In this document: positions 1 through 5,690 of the stretch, piece after piece
How positions within the stretch are numbered: the stretch's first letter is position 1
Layout: the number at the start of each line of letters is the position of its first letter
DNA from: Myxococcota bacterium
GTDB taxonomy: Bacteria; Myxococcota_C; UBA6777
Assembly (NCBI GenBank): GCA_023150835.1
Contig: JAKLKB010000210.1
Coordinates: 1 to 6,181, forward strand
DNA: 6,181 nt
Reading direction: 5' to 3'
Made by a program: the position numbers and the translations under genes
The notes under the pieces: generated by a model
What the model saw: the letters and a program-made list of their open reading frames with translations, nothing else
Databases searched by the model: none
What the model was told of the DNA's origin: nothing

Positions 1-1838
1 CCGTCTTCGTCCAACGTCGCTTTGTGTTGAAGAGAGACCTTCAACCTGTCCGCAAACCATCGTACCCAACGATGTGCAACCTCTGGAGTAGGCCGTAAAA
101 AGCGCGTTCCGATGGTGCTTTCGGGATCGGCCACCAAACAACGCGCCGAAAACCCCAGATCCGTCAACATCCCATCCGCAAGCAGATCGGCGCTGGCTTT
201 TGGCTGGATCTGCAAATGCAGCGACAAGCGCCGCCCACTCAACACTTCGTAATCTGCGGCCCTTGGGCGATCCAGATCCCCTCCATCCCATAGCTTATTG
301 AGCGTGCTGACGGTACGCATCCGTTGCTCTTTGGACATGGAGAAACCACCGAGAAACGTACCGCCTTCGTCATTTAGCAAACCTTGGGCAAGCTGCCCGA
401 CCTTGAGGATGCGAAACAAGCCCTCTTGCGTAGGTTCTTTGACCTGTAGGATCGGTTGCCTCGGTGGTTTCGGTGGTTCTGTGGGTGGCCCACTTTCGTT
501 GCGTAAGCGTTCTTTTTCGCTGGTTTGCCAACGCCACAACGCGTCGTTGTAGTCCAACTTCTCTTGTTTGTAGTCGGCTTCCAATTGCCGCTGGTATTCG
601 TGGATGCCGAGTGTTGCGAGGCGATCAATCGCGGTTTTTCGTTCGCCGGATTGGGCGACCGAGACGAAAAAGCACGAAGTGGGCTGCGAAGAAGTCTCGG
701 GGCCACCGAGACCCGGTATGGAGATGTCGGCGATGTGCTGCGTTGCGACCGCTGTTGCGGCCAGAACAGACTGCGCGCAAAGAACGTAGGGAGCGCGTGT
801 GATCTCATGGATTGCTTCGATCACGGGATGGAGGGAGATCTGCGGAAACTCCCCAGCCTTCGGGCGTTCGGGAACAATGGGCAGGGGATCCATCGGCAGA
901 CCTTGTGCGATGCGATAAAGCTCCGGCCAACGCTTGAAGTTCTCAAAAGCCCCCTTGTCAGCGGAGCCAGAAAGACCAGCGGTATCCTCGAAGACAAAGG
1001 GGGTTTCCGCCACAAGTTGTTTGATCTGCTCGGATGTTCGGCCAAGTCGGTGATACCAATCGTAGACATCTTCGCCTTTTTCGAGATCAGGAAGCTCGAC
1101 GATCTTGATCGTTCGTACGCCAACCCCTTTGAGGATATCCGCCACTTCTTGTGCGTATTTTTTTCCTGCGATATCGGCATCTGGGAGGATCACGATGTCG
1201 CGTCCTTGAAGTGCCGTCCAATCGGTTTTGGCGGCGGCGTTTGCGCCTCCTGCGCTCGTCACCGAAAACAAGCCCTGTTGGGTGTTTGCAACGCACTTTT
1301 TCTCGCCTTCGACCACATAGATCGGGCCGTTTGGAGGGAGTGCTTCGCTTTGGTAGAGCGGGCGCGGCCCTTCGAGATGCGCTTGATACCAACGCTCCCC
1401 GATCTTCGAGACGGGGCGGATGATCTTTTTCCCATCACGCCCTTCCCATCGGCAAACCACACAGGCGGGTTGGCCTTCTCGCATGTAGATCCACGTTCCC
1501 GAAGGCTTGCCGAGCTTATAGGCTTGGATCGCTTCGTTGGCTGTGGAAAAAGCCTTGCCTTCGGGCTGTTTTGTCGGTGGGGTTGTGGTGGAAGAAGCCG
1601 CATTCGGCAAGTCCAAGGCCGAAAGGATGTCCTCGAAAGAGCAACCTGCGTGGCAACACAACAGGACGTTGCCATCGGCATCGGTTCCAATCGAAAGCGA
1701 ACGGTGCTGATCGTCATGAGAGGGACACTTTGCCTCCCATTGACCGTGTTTTCGGGTCGCTTTGACACTTTCCAGACGGCCTAGAATCGTGGAGATACTC
1801 CTGTTCCTTCGGGCGTTTTGGCCTTGGTGAGCAGTCAT
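1..1838 (-). CDS. TOPRIM/DUF3987 primase-helicase-like replication protein (3' end off the window)
   Basis: This probably starts or supports replication of the excised element. About 612 codons are visible and the C-terminus lies beyond position 1. Reading the minus strand from ATG 1838 (AAGGA ribosome site just upstream) gives a CHC2-type zinc-binding motif (C38-P-S-H41 and C62-H-A-G-C66). A TOPRIM domain follows, with E177 in VVEGEKK and D220/D222 in LPDAD. A DUF3987 (YfjI-like) domain begins near residue 330, with the P-loop-like SVAQSGERKT at 393-402 and an acidic LLNDEGG motif around D490/E491. A Lys/Glu/Pro-rich insert separates these two motifs. Known for the family: such proteins occur in phages, satellites and integrative elements and are taken to be primase/helicases. 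It is the second gene leftward, 121 bp after the small regulator at 1960-2241. Domain calls come from motif recognition only; enzymatic activity is inferred. Confidence 0.88.
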   Translation of the reverse strand, partial: MTAHQGQNARRNRSISTILGRLESVKATRKHGQWEAKCPSHDDQHRSLSIGTDADGNVLLCCHAGCSFEDILSALDLPNAASSTTTPPTKQPEGKAFSTANEAIQAYKLGKPSGTWIYMREGQPACVVCRWEGRDGKKIIRPVSKIGERWYQAHLEGPRPLYQSEALPPNGPIYVVEGEKKCVANTQQGLFSVTSAGGANAAAKTDWTALQGRDIVILPDADIAGKKYAQEVADILKGVGVRTIKIVELPDLEKGEDVYDWYHRLGRTSEQIKQLVAETPFVFEDTAGLSGSADKGAFENFKRWPELYRIAQGLPMDPLPIVPERPKAGEFPQISLHPVIEAIHEITRAPYVLCAQSVLAATAVATQHIADISIPGLGGPETSSQPTSCFFVSVAQSGERKTAIDRLATLGIHEYQRQLEADYKQEKLDYNDALWRWQTSEKERLRNESGPPTEPPKPPRQPILQVKEPTQEGLFRILKVGQLAQGLLNDEGGTFLGGFSMSKEQRMRTVSTLNKLWDGGDLDRPRAADYEVLSGRRLSLHLQIQPKASADLLADGMLTDLGFSARCLVADPESTIGTRFLRPTPEVAHRWVRWFADRLKVSLQHKATLDED

Positions 1839-1922
1839 CTTTCTGTCCTTGCCCGTTATAACGCACGAGAGTCGGGCTGTTTGGGATGTGGCCCTCTCGG
1901 CCTGTCGGTTGGAGAAGAGATA

Positions 1923-1942
1923 CTCTCGGATATAGGCGAGAG
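1923..1942. repeat. Small inverted repeat in the gap upstream of the primase gene
   Basis: CTCTCG and CGAGAG flank an 8-bp loop. The CTCTCG sequence recurs around 1865-1900 in the same 121-bp gap. A second short palindrome, CGTTATAACG, lies at 1854-1863, close to the primase ribosome binding site. There is no T-run, so a terminator is unlikely; an RNA hairpin between the two leftward genes is possible. No gene was found in this gap. Confidence 0.35.
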
Positions 1943-1959
1943 CAGAGGAGGTAAGAGGG

Positions 1960-2241
1960 TTATCTCTCCGAACAATTCGGCTGAATCACGTATGTTGTGC
2001 AAGCAGGCGTTCTTTGAATCGATGTTTCTTCGCTTGTGGGAGGAACTTCGTTGTGTTCGGGTGCAAAATCCCACATCAGCACATCAAAGTTTGTGGCTTG
2101 CTCAATTCGCCTTGCCATCGCGATGGAGGGTGTTCTCCTACCCGCCACATAATGCCCAACGGTAGAGCACGAAACACCAAGCTTGTCAGCGAATTGCTGA
2201 AGCGTGATCTGGTTCTTCTTCAAATAGTCTTTGAGCTTCAT
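1960..2241 (-). CDS. Small Cro/XRE-type DNA-binding regulator
   Basis: A 93-aa protein with an N-terminal lambda-repressor-like helix-turn-helix. Residues about 3-55 (MKLKDYLKKNQ, then LQQFADKLGVSCSTVGHYVAGRRTPS) show the Q-x3-A-x3-G-V-S-x3-V pattern of the HTH and the usual GRRTPS turn. The C-terminal 40 residues are unstructured-looking and not recognised. The start at 2241 is chosen over the upstream in-frame ATG at 2280 because AGGAGG lies 6 nt before it, while the longer form would begin inside the promoter. It is the first gene of the leftward module, followed by the primase, and is divergent from the XRE gene at 2372. By analogy with phage Cro it may control the lysogeny-to-replication switch; this is inference from position and size. 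Confidence 0.8.
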   Translation of the reverse strand: MKLKDYLKKNQITLQQFADKLGVSCSTVGHYVAGRRTPSIAMARRIEQATNFDVLMWDFAPEHNEVPPTSEETSIQRTPACTTYVIQPNCSER

Positions 2242-2258
2242 GGGTACCTCCTGCGACA

Positions 2259-2287
2259 GTTGTACATAATGCGGAATCACTTGTCAA
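2259..2287 (-). promoter_or_regulatory. Leftward promoter of the regulator-primase module
   Basis: On the minus strand a perfect -35 box TTGACA (2282-2287) is followed after exactly 17 bp by TACAAC (2259-2264). Transcription would start about 10 bp upstream of the AGGAGG of the gene starting at 2241. The spacer and -10 contain TTGTACATAATG (2260-2271, plus-strand reading), which differs at one of 12 bases from the sequence inside the rightward promoter at 2885-2896. It is therefore a likely operator half for a common repressor. Confidence 0.65.
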
Positions 2288-2315
2288 GATCGTGTTGTAC
2301 AAATAGTGCAATGTC

Positions 2316-2342
2316 TTGCTATCGCTGTACGCCATGTATAAG
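2316..2342 (+). promoter_or_regulatory. Possible promoter of the central XRE repressor
   Basis: TATAAG at 2337-2342 is a good -10 box 30 bp before the ATG at 2372. The best -35 is TTGCTA at 2316-2321 with a short 15-bp spacer, so the assignment is weak. GTAC-containing motifs (TTGTACAAATAGTGCAA at 2295-2311, an imperfect inverted repeat, and CTGTACG at 2325-2331) lie just upstream or inside it. They could be binding sites for autoregulation by one of the XRE proteins. Confidence 0.35.
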
Positions 2343-2371
2343 ATGAGACAGATTCAAGCACGGAGGGATAT

Positions 2372-2686
2372 ATGTTAGGCGAACGAATCAGGGCGCTAAG
2401 AAAGCAGAAAGGCTGGACGCTAAAGGACTTGGCAGAAAGGGCAGACGTAAGCTGGTCGATGATCTCTCATATCGAAAGGGGAGAGCGGACGGGAACCATG
2501 CAGATACTCGCCAAGATCGCCGAAGCCTTGGATGTCAGTCCTTCTCTTCTTCAAGAGGATGTGGAGCCAGAACAATTGGAGGACATTTCTCGGGCGCTGG
2601 AAGGGATGGCGACTCTGTCGCGTGAGCAAATGAAAATCGTTCTCTCTGTGATCGAAGGTCTTCGATCAACTTCAAAACAACCTTAA
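2372..2686 (+). CDS. XRE-family transcriptional repressor (CI-like)
   Basis: A 104-aa protein with a textbook HTH_3 domain at residues about 4-60: IRALRKQKGWTLKDLAERA, then DVSWSMISHIERGER, then ILAKIAEALDVSPSLL. The last 35 residues are a helical tail (LSREQMKIVLSVIEGLRS, residues 82-99) typical of short XRE regulators, where it may serve dimerisation. There is no peptidase domain, so induction by RecA-type autocleavage is not expected from this protein. The start at 2372 has GGAGGG 4 nt upstream. The gene is divergent from the Cro-like gene and lies between the leftward replication and rightward integration modules, so it is the best candidate for the master repressor. Its 3' end overlaps a convergent ORF and contains a 20-bp palindrome. 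Confidence 0.85.
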   Translation: MLGERIRALRKQKGWTLKDLAERADVSWSMISHIERGERTGTMQILAKIAEALDVSPSLLQEDVEPEQLEDISRALEGMATLSREQMKIVLSVIEGLRSTSKQP

Positions 2687-2762
2687 GATCTTTTCTTGAT
2701 AATTCCAAAATCCCTATAAACCCGCACTTGAGCAACTCTTCTTTGGATAAGTTGTCGTACAT
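2535..2762 (-). CDS. Possible small protein resembling the repressor tail, convergent and overlapping
   Basis: A 75-codon minus-strand ORF from ATG 2762 (GGTGAG 4 nt upstream), overlapping the last 152 bp of the XRE gene. Residues 21-38, LSRKDLKVVLKLIEDLRS, match the repressor tail LSREQMKIVLSVIEGLRS at 11 of 18 positions with mostly conservative changes elsewhere. Only the final IE-x-LRS part is forced by the shared palindrome; the LSR...K..VL matches lie outside it. A promoter-like TTGACT-17-TATCTC lies upstream. Residues 39-75 simply read the antisense of the XRE gene and look uninformative. It may be a tail-only paralogue without a DNA-binding domain, able to pair with the repressor, or only a relic of an inverted duplication. 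Confidence 0.35.
   Translation of the reverse strand: MYDNLSKEELLKCGFIGILELSRKDLKVVLKLIEDLRSQRERFSFAHATESPSLPAPEKCPPIVLAPHPLEEEKD
2615..2702. repeat. Inverted repeat centred on a 20-bp palindrome at the repressor gene 3' end
   Basis: The core 2649-2668 reads TGATCGAAG-GT-CTTCGATCA, with perfect 9-bp arms. The flanks 2615-2648 and 2669-2702 are imperfect inverted copies that diverge mostly in a codon-like pattern, so both strands code for a similar 18-residue helix. In RNA the core forms a stem near the stop codon (2684-2686), but the run after it is not T-rich enough for a standard terminator. Confidence 0.7.
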
Positions 2763-2816
2763 TTTCTCACCTGCCGTGCAACCCGCCTCACTGAACTTAT
2801 ACAACGCTGATCTTAT

Positions 2817-2845
2817 GAGATACTGCGTACATGCACAGAAGTCAA
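2817..2845 (-). promoter_or_regulatory. Possible leftward promoter for the small convergent ORF
   Basis: The minus strand reads TTGACT (2840-2845), 17 bp, then TATCTC (2817-2822). The -35 is good and the -10 is poor. The spacer holds CATGTACG, related to the GTAC motifs at the other promoters. It would produce a leader of about 45 nt for the ORF starting at 2762, and it is divergent from the rightward promoter at 2874. Confidence 0.35.
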
Positions 2846-2873
2846 CGCATTATACACTTTGGAGATAAAGAAT

Positions 2874-2902
2874 TTGACAAAACATTTTACATAATGTAAA
2901 AC
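2874..2902 (+). promoter_or_regulatory. Rightward promoter of the excision/integration operon
   Basis: A perfect TTGACA (2874-2879) is followed after 17 bp by TAAAAC (2897-2902). The predicted transcript start is about 2909. The architecture and the sequence before the -10 (CATAATGTAAAAC) closely copy the leftward promoter at 2259-2287 (GCATTATGTACAAC on its own strand). That points to shared control of both modules. Confidence 0.6.
2885..2901. promoter_or_regulatory. Operator palindrome inside the rightward promoter
   Basis: TTTTACAT-A-ATGTAAAA is a perfect inverted repeat with 8-bp arms and a single central base. It covers the downstream spacer and most of the -10 box, so a bound dimer would block RNA polymerase. 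Size and symmetry suit an XRE-type repressor dimer. Its left half and centre recur at 2260-2271 in the leftward promoter. The bound protein is most likely the product of the gene at 2372 or at 1960; this is inferred. Confidence 0.6.
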
Positions 2903-2903
2903 A

Positions 2904-2951
2904 CTCCTATGCCTGCAACATCACCCGTTGCGTTCCGCAACGGCATAGGAG
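2904..2951 (+). promoter_or_regulatory. Inverted repeat enclosing the ribosome binding site of the Cys-rich protein gene
   Basis: CTCCTATGCC (2904-2913) is perfectly complementary to GGCATAGGAG (2942-2951), whose end is part of the AGGAGG ribosome site (2947-2952). A nested hairpin, CGTTGCG-TTC-CGCAACG, occupies 2926-2942. A transcript starting near 2909 would keep only 5 bp of the outer stem but all of the inner one. Full sequestration would need a start further upstream. Confidence 0.5.
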
Positions 2952-2956
2952 GCCCC

Positions 2957-3568
2957 ATGAACCAATCATCCTCCCCAAATTACCGCTATGTTCCTGCGTC
3001 TTTGTTGGTTGCGTGGATGGAAGAGGCACGCCGCCAGTCCGAAGAACTCACTCGACAGAAGACGACGATCACCAAGAATTTGAGCGCAACACGCCAAACG
3101 CTCGTGGATATCCACGCAGAGATCCAACGCCGCGCAGAAGTCTCATGGCGCAACCGTCTTCGTCTTGGTCTTCGCCCGATTCCTCCGATGGTCTCGACCC
3201 CTTCATCCATCCCCCCGACCCCTTCATCCATCCACCCAACTCCTGCGCCCGTTCCTCCGCCACCACCGCCGACTCCTGCCATCGCCTCGATCCCCATCAA
3301 AGAGCAGGGCAACGAGCAAGGCTGGGTGGAGCTTCGCCTCGACGAGTCCCGAACTTGCGGAGAGTGCGCGAACTTCCGTATCGAGAGAACTGGTGTGGAA
3401 GAACACCGTGGATACTGCTTTTATGTGGACGATTCTGTTGGGAGCCGCGCACCCGCGAGTGGATGCCCTCGCTTTGATCCGCTCCCCAAACCCTCTCCCC
3501 AAGCTGTATCTGCGCTTGATTCGCTCGCAACCCCCGAAGAGATGGAGATATGCGATGTGCGCCGCTAA
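2957..3568 (+). CDS. Unrecognised protein: coiled coil, proline-rich linker and four-cysteine motif
   Basis: A 203-aa protein with no assigned function. Residues about 15-75 are charged and helical, likely a coiled coil (WMEEARRQSEELTRQK onward). Residues about 76-115 are a Pro-rich linker with a duplicated TPSSIxP unit and a run of six prolines. Residues 134-173 hold C134-x2-C137-x16-C154-x15-C170-x2-F, a spacing that suggests a zinc- or iron-sulfur-binding fold. Similar CxxC...C...C-x2-F tails occur in small mobile-element proteins of unknown role. Start 2957 is chosen for AGGAGG 4 nt upstream; an in-frame ATG at 2909 is the alternative. It is the first gene of the rightward operon and overlaps the next gene by 14 nt. 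A regulatory or excision-accessory role is only a guess. Confidence 0.78.
   Translation: MNQSSSPNYRYVPASLLVAWMEEARRQSEELTRQKTTITKNLSATRQTLVDIHAEIQRRAEVSWRNRLRLGLRPIPPMVSTPSSIPPTPSSIHPTPAPVPPPPPPTPAIASIPIKEQGNEQGWVELRLDESRTCGECANFRIERTGVEEHRGYCFYVDDSVGSRAPASGCPRFDPLPKPSPQAVSALDSLATPEEMEICDVRR
3195..3233. repeat. 21-bp tandem duplication in the proline-rich linker
   Basis: CGACCCCTTCATCCATCC occurs at 3195-3212 and again at 3216-3233, an in-frame period of 21 bp (7 codons, TPSSIxP). It looks like recent replication slippage and should vary in copy number between related elements. Confidence 0.8.
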
Positions 3569-4271
3569 GCTTTTGACGGTGGCCACGTTGCCCCGCCAAA
3601 AGACGGGCCGACTTTGTGCGACCATCGCCAACAAGGTTCTTTTGTTAAAACGCGAAAAGACCCCGATTTTGCTCGTGGATACAAGCAAACTTCAAGCAGC
3701 ACAGACCTTTTCTGAGCACAACGAACATCGCATCGAGCTGATTCTGAACAAAGGCGTTTCGGCACTTTCGCATGATAGCTTTTGGGTTTCCACAACGAGC
3801 CTCGAAGAGTCGGAAGCTGTGATGGATTGGGTCTTTTGGGCGATGGCAGGTGAACAAGGAGACTTTCTCTTCTCTCTCGAAGACGAAAGTATGTTTTCAA
3901 CCAAGTGCGAAGCAGCACAAGTAGAAAAGAAAAATCCGCAACATGCGGAAGAGTGCGCCCCAGAGGACACAGCATGGAGCCGCCACAAGACACTTGCGCG
4001 GCTCCACGCTGCTGCAAAGGAAGTGGGGTTGGATCACGCTGGTATCAAGTCGTTGTTGCCGGTGGAGTGGTCTTTTCGGACATTAGAACAGCGGATGTTG
4101 GATGTGGTGATGAGGCTTCTTGGTGCAAAGCACATCGGGGCTTTACGCGAGGCGTGGGATGCCCATCCGTGCGCGGCATTGGTTCGCCTCAAAGATTACA
4201 TGAAAGAGCAACTCTTTCTCAAAGAAATGGGATGCGCGGACGTGTCAACGCGCCGAGGAGGTGGATCTTGA
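3555..4271 (+). CDS. Unrecognised 238-aa operon protein
   Basis: The function is not recognised. The start at 3555 has GGAG 7 nt upstream and overlaps the preceding stop by 14 nt, implying translational coupling. The open frame extends far upstream without such a site, so a longer form is unlikely. Residues 1-115 look globular and mixed alpha/beta (PILLVDTSKLQAAQTF, then DWVFWAMAGEQGDFLF). Residues 116-140 are a charged linker. Residues about 145-195 are helical: LARLHAAAKEVGLDHAGIKS, then LLPVEWSFRTLEQRMLDVVM. That block faintly recalls the helical repeat of the phage Mu GemA/gp16 type (H-x3-K-x2-GL-D-x8-L), but the match is too weak to assign. No catalytic motif or membrane segment is seen. 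Its stop codon overlaps the start of the excisionase-like gene (TGATG), so it probably belongs to the same regulatory or excision unit. Confidence 0.75.
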   Translation: MCAAKLLTVATLPRQKTGRLCATIANKVLLLKREKTPILLVDTSKLQAAQTFSEHNEHRIELILNKGVSALSHDSFWVSTTSLEESEAVMDWVFWAMAGEQGDFLFSLEDESMFSTKCEAAQVEKKNPQHAEECAPEDTAWSRHKTLARLHAAAKEVGLDHAGIKSLLPVEWSFRTLEQRMLDVVMRLLGAKHIGALREAWDAHPCAALVRLKDYMKEQLFLKEMGCADVSTRRGGGS

Positions 4272-4690
4272 TGCTGCCGCTTAGACTTCGACACGGCGAT
4301 GAAACCGCCAAGATGCTCGGCTATCCGAGCGCACACGCGCTACGTGCAGCGCGTTGTCGTGGCTACCTTCCCAAAGGTTCTTGTTACAAAGAGGGAGGTC
4401 ATTGGTATTACTTGCCACACGTCTTTTTGGAGAAACAAGATGGCCAAGAAATTACCCAGCGGGATACAGAGATCAGGCAAAACCTACCGCATTCAATTTC
4501 GGTCACGCCATACCAACCCAGGCATGATCTACAGCGAACGTCTTCCACAAGGCACAACCCTACGGAGTGCCGAGGCATATCTAGCGAAGCTGCGAGAAGA
4601 AGATCGCCAAGAGACGCTTCAATGGAGAGACGAGAAGAAACGAGAAAAAGAATCGCATCGGATCTGGACCATTGGCGACTTCGCAACTGA
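4271..4690 (+). CDS. Excisionase / AlpA-like small HTH protein
   Basis: Probably the recombination directionality factor, or an AlpA-type activator, for the adjacent integrase. Residues about 10-50 form a MerR/Xis-like winged helix: ETAKMLGYPSAHALRAARCR, then GYLPKGS, then GGHWYYLP, with the typical W-Y-x-LP strand after the wing. The start ATG at 4271 shares its A with the previous stop (TGATG) and has AGGAGGT 8 nt upstream. The frame stays open to a stop at 4688-4690 (139 aa), but the last 80 or so residues (after about 57) overlap the integrase gene in another frame. They are Arg/Ser-rich and look like an out-of-frame readout. The functional part is therefore likely the first 55-60 residues. 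Excisionase identity rests on fold-like motifs and position. Confidence 0.72.
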   Translation: MLPLRLRHGDETAKMLGYPSAHALRAARCRGYLPKGSCYKEGGHWYYLPHVFLEKQDGQEITQRDTEIRQNLPHSISVTPYQPRHDLQRTSSTRHNPTECRGISSEAARRRSPRDASMERREETRKRIASDLDHWRLRN

Positions 4691-5549
4691 GATCTACCTA
4701 CCACACTGTGCGGCTTCCAATCGACCCTCAACGTTAGAGAGAAAGGTTCAAGAATTTAAACGCATCGGCCCTTGGTTTTGGGATCTGCGCCTGGATGGTG
4801 TGGATGCGGCGACGGTGAGTCGCTTTGCAGCGGAGAGAAAAGCGGAGGGAGTAAGGGCGAGAACAGTCAACATAGGAATCGCGCAGATCAAGCACCTACT
4901 GAATGTTGCTCATGAATTGGGCTTTCTTATCCATCCCCCACCGAAGTTTCGCCGTCTTCCTGAAAAGGATAAGAAGTCTGTGCGTTGGCTATCAAGAGAC
5001 GAGATAGAACTCGCCCTCGCCAACGCAACAGCAAAAGGGGAAGTTTGGAGGGCGCTATGTTTGTTTTTGCTGGGGACAGGGGCTAGGTGGGGCGAAACAC
5101 GCGCTCTTCGCTGGAGCGATCTCGACTTGGAAGAGGGCATCGTGACCTTTCACGGCCACACAACGAAAGGGGGGAAGGATCGGATGATACCGTTATTGCC
5201 CGAAGTGGTTAGCGCCTTGGCTTCGCTGACTCGTCTTGGTGATCTGGTGTTTATGCATCGGTGGCGAGAGAAAGTCTGCCCCATGCCCGTAGATGGAAAA
5301 CTGGGTGGGGATGTCTATCCGTGGGATGGTGAAGGGTTATCGGCCTCACCACACGTATTGCGTCATACGTTTGCGGCGATGAGACTGAGGGGAGGAGTGG
5401 GAATGGAAAAAGTCCAAAAATGGCTCGGTCACAGCACCATCAGTCTAACCGTCGATACATACGGTCACATCGTGCCGGAGGAACATGCAGAAGAGATAGC
5501 GAAGGGGTATCATGCAGGGACAAGACCGACCTTGCGAGCGGTGAAATAG
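4440..5549 (+). CDS. int: Tyrosine recombinase / integrase
   Basis: A 369-aa site-specific recombinase that would integrate the element at the neighbouring tRNA-Leu and, with the excisionase, excise it. An N-terminal arm-type DNA-binding domain spans residues 5-65 (GIQRSGKTYRIQFRSRH). A SAM-like core-binding domain spans about 75-165, and the catalytic domain about 183-355. The active-site set is complete: R216 (GTGARWGE), K243 (TTKGGKDR), H305 and R308 (SPHVLRHTF), H331 (WLGHS) and nucleophile Y341 (VDTYGH). Start 4440 has GGAG 7 nt upstream; an in-frame ATG at 4299 has no such site and would add an out-of-frame-looking peptide. It is the last gene of the rightward operon, ending 95 bp from the tRNA 3' end. 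Its first 251 bp overlap the excisionase-like frame. Confidence 0.93.
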   Translation: MAKKLPSGIQRSGKTYRIQFRSRHTNPGMIYSERLPQGTTLRSAEAYLAKLREEDRQETLQWRDEKKREKESHRIWTIGDFATEIYLPHCAASNRPSTLERKVQEFKRIGPWFWDLRLDGVDAATVSRFAAERKAEGVRARTVNIGIAQIKHLLNVAHELGFLIHPPPKFRRLPEKDKKSVRWLSRDEIELALANATAKGEVWRALCLFLLGTGARWGETRALRWSDLDLEEGIVTFHGHTTKGGKDRMIPLLPEVVSALASLTRLGDLVFMHRWREKVCPMPVDGKLGGDVYPWDGEGLSASPHVLRHTFAAMRLRGGVGMEKVQKWLGHSTISLTVDTYGHIVPEEHAEEIAKGYHAGTRPTLRAVK

Positions 5550-5561
5550 GCGAGTGCAGAT

Positions 5562-5581
5562 TTGTCACCACCTTGTCACCA
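5562..5581 (+). repeat. Paired direct repeats, likely integrase arm-type sites
   Basis: TTGTCACCA occurs at 5562-5570 and 5573-5581, an 11-bp period that places both copies on the same face of the helix. They lie between the integrase stop and the tRNA 3' end, where arm-binding sites of tyrosine recombinases usually sit next to the crossover. Function is inferred from position and spacing. Confidence 0.5.
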
Positions 5582-5644
5582 GAGGGAAAAAAGGAGAGGA
5601 AGGAGCGATGTGTAGATGCGGCGAAAGTCGCGGATGGAAGGGGA

Positions 5645-5690
5645 TGAGCGAGGTGGGACTCGAACCCACACTGGAAGGATTTTAAGTCCT
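5645..5690. other. Probable attachment-site junction (element end) in the tRNA 3' half
   Basis: Elements of this integrase family recombine within the anticodon or T arm of a tRNA and restore its 3' end with their own copy. Integrase placement and the lack of other genes between it and the tRNA put the junction here. The partner repeat would lie beyond the left edge; no second copy of the tRNA 3' sequence was seen within the window, so the exact core cannot be fixed. Confidence 0.6.

Noticed and set aside
525-1784. A 419-codon plus-strand open frame
   Set aside because: It is antisense to the primase gene, whose zinc-finger, TOPRIM and DUF3987 motifs are all on the minus strand. The plus-strand translation is Arg/Cys-rich and has no recognisable motif.
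3165-3554. Upstream extension of the 238-aa protein to a start at 3165
   Set aside because: This part overlaps the Cys-rich protein gene out of frame and reads low-complexity Pro/Ser/Arg peptide. A good ribosome site favours 3555.
4299-4439. Longer integrase start at 4299
   Set aside because: There is no ribosome site, and the extra 47 residues are the off-frame readout of the excisionase HTH region.
5586-5644. Terminator for integrase or tRNA (GCGGC-GAAA-GTCGC at 5618-5631 and an A-run at 5587-5592)
   Set aside because: The stem is only 5 bp with a G-U pair. The T-run on the minus strand lies about 25 nt beyond it, so it does not fit an intrinsic terminator.
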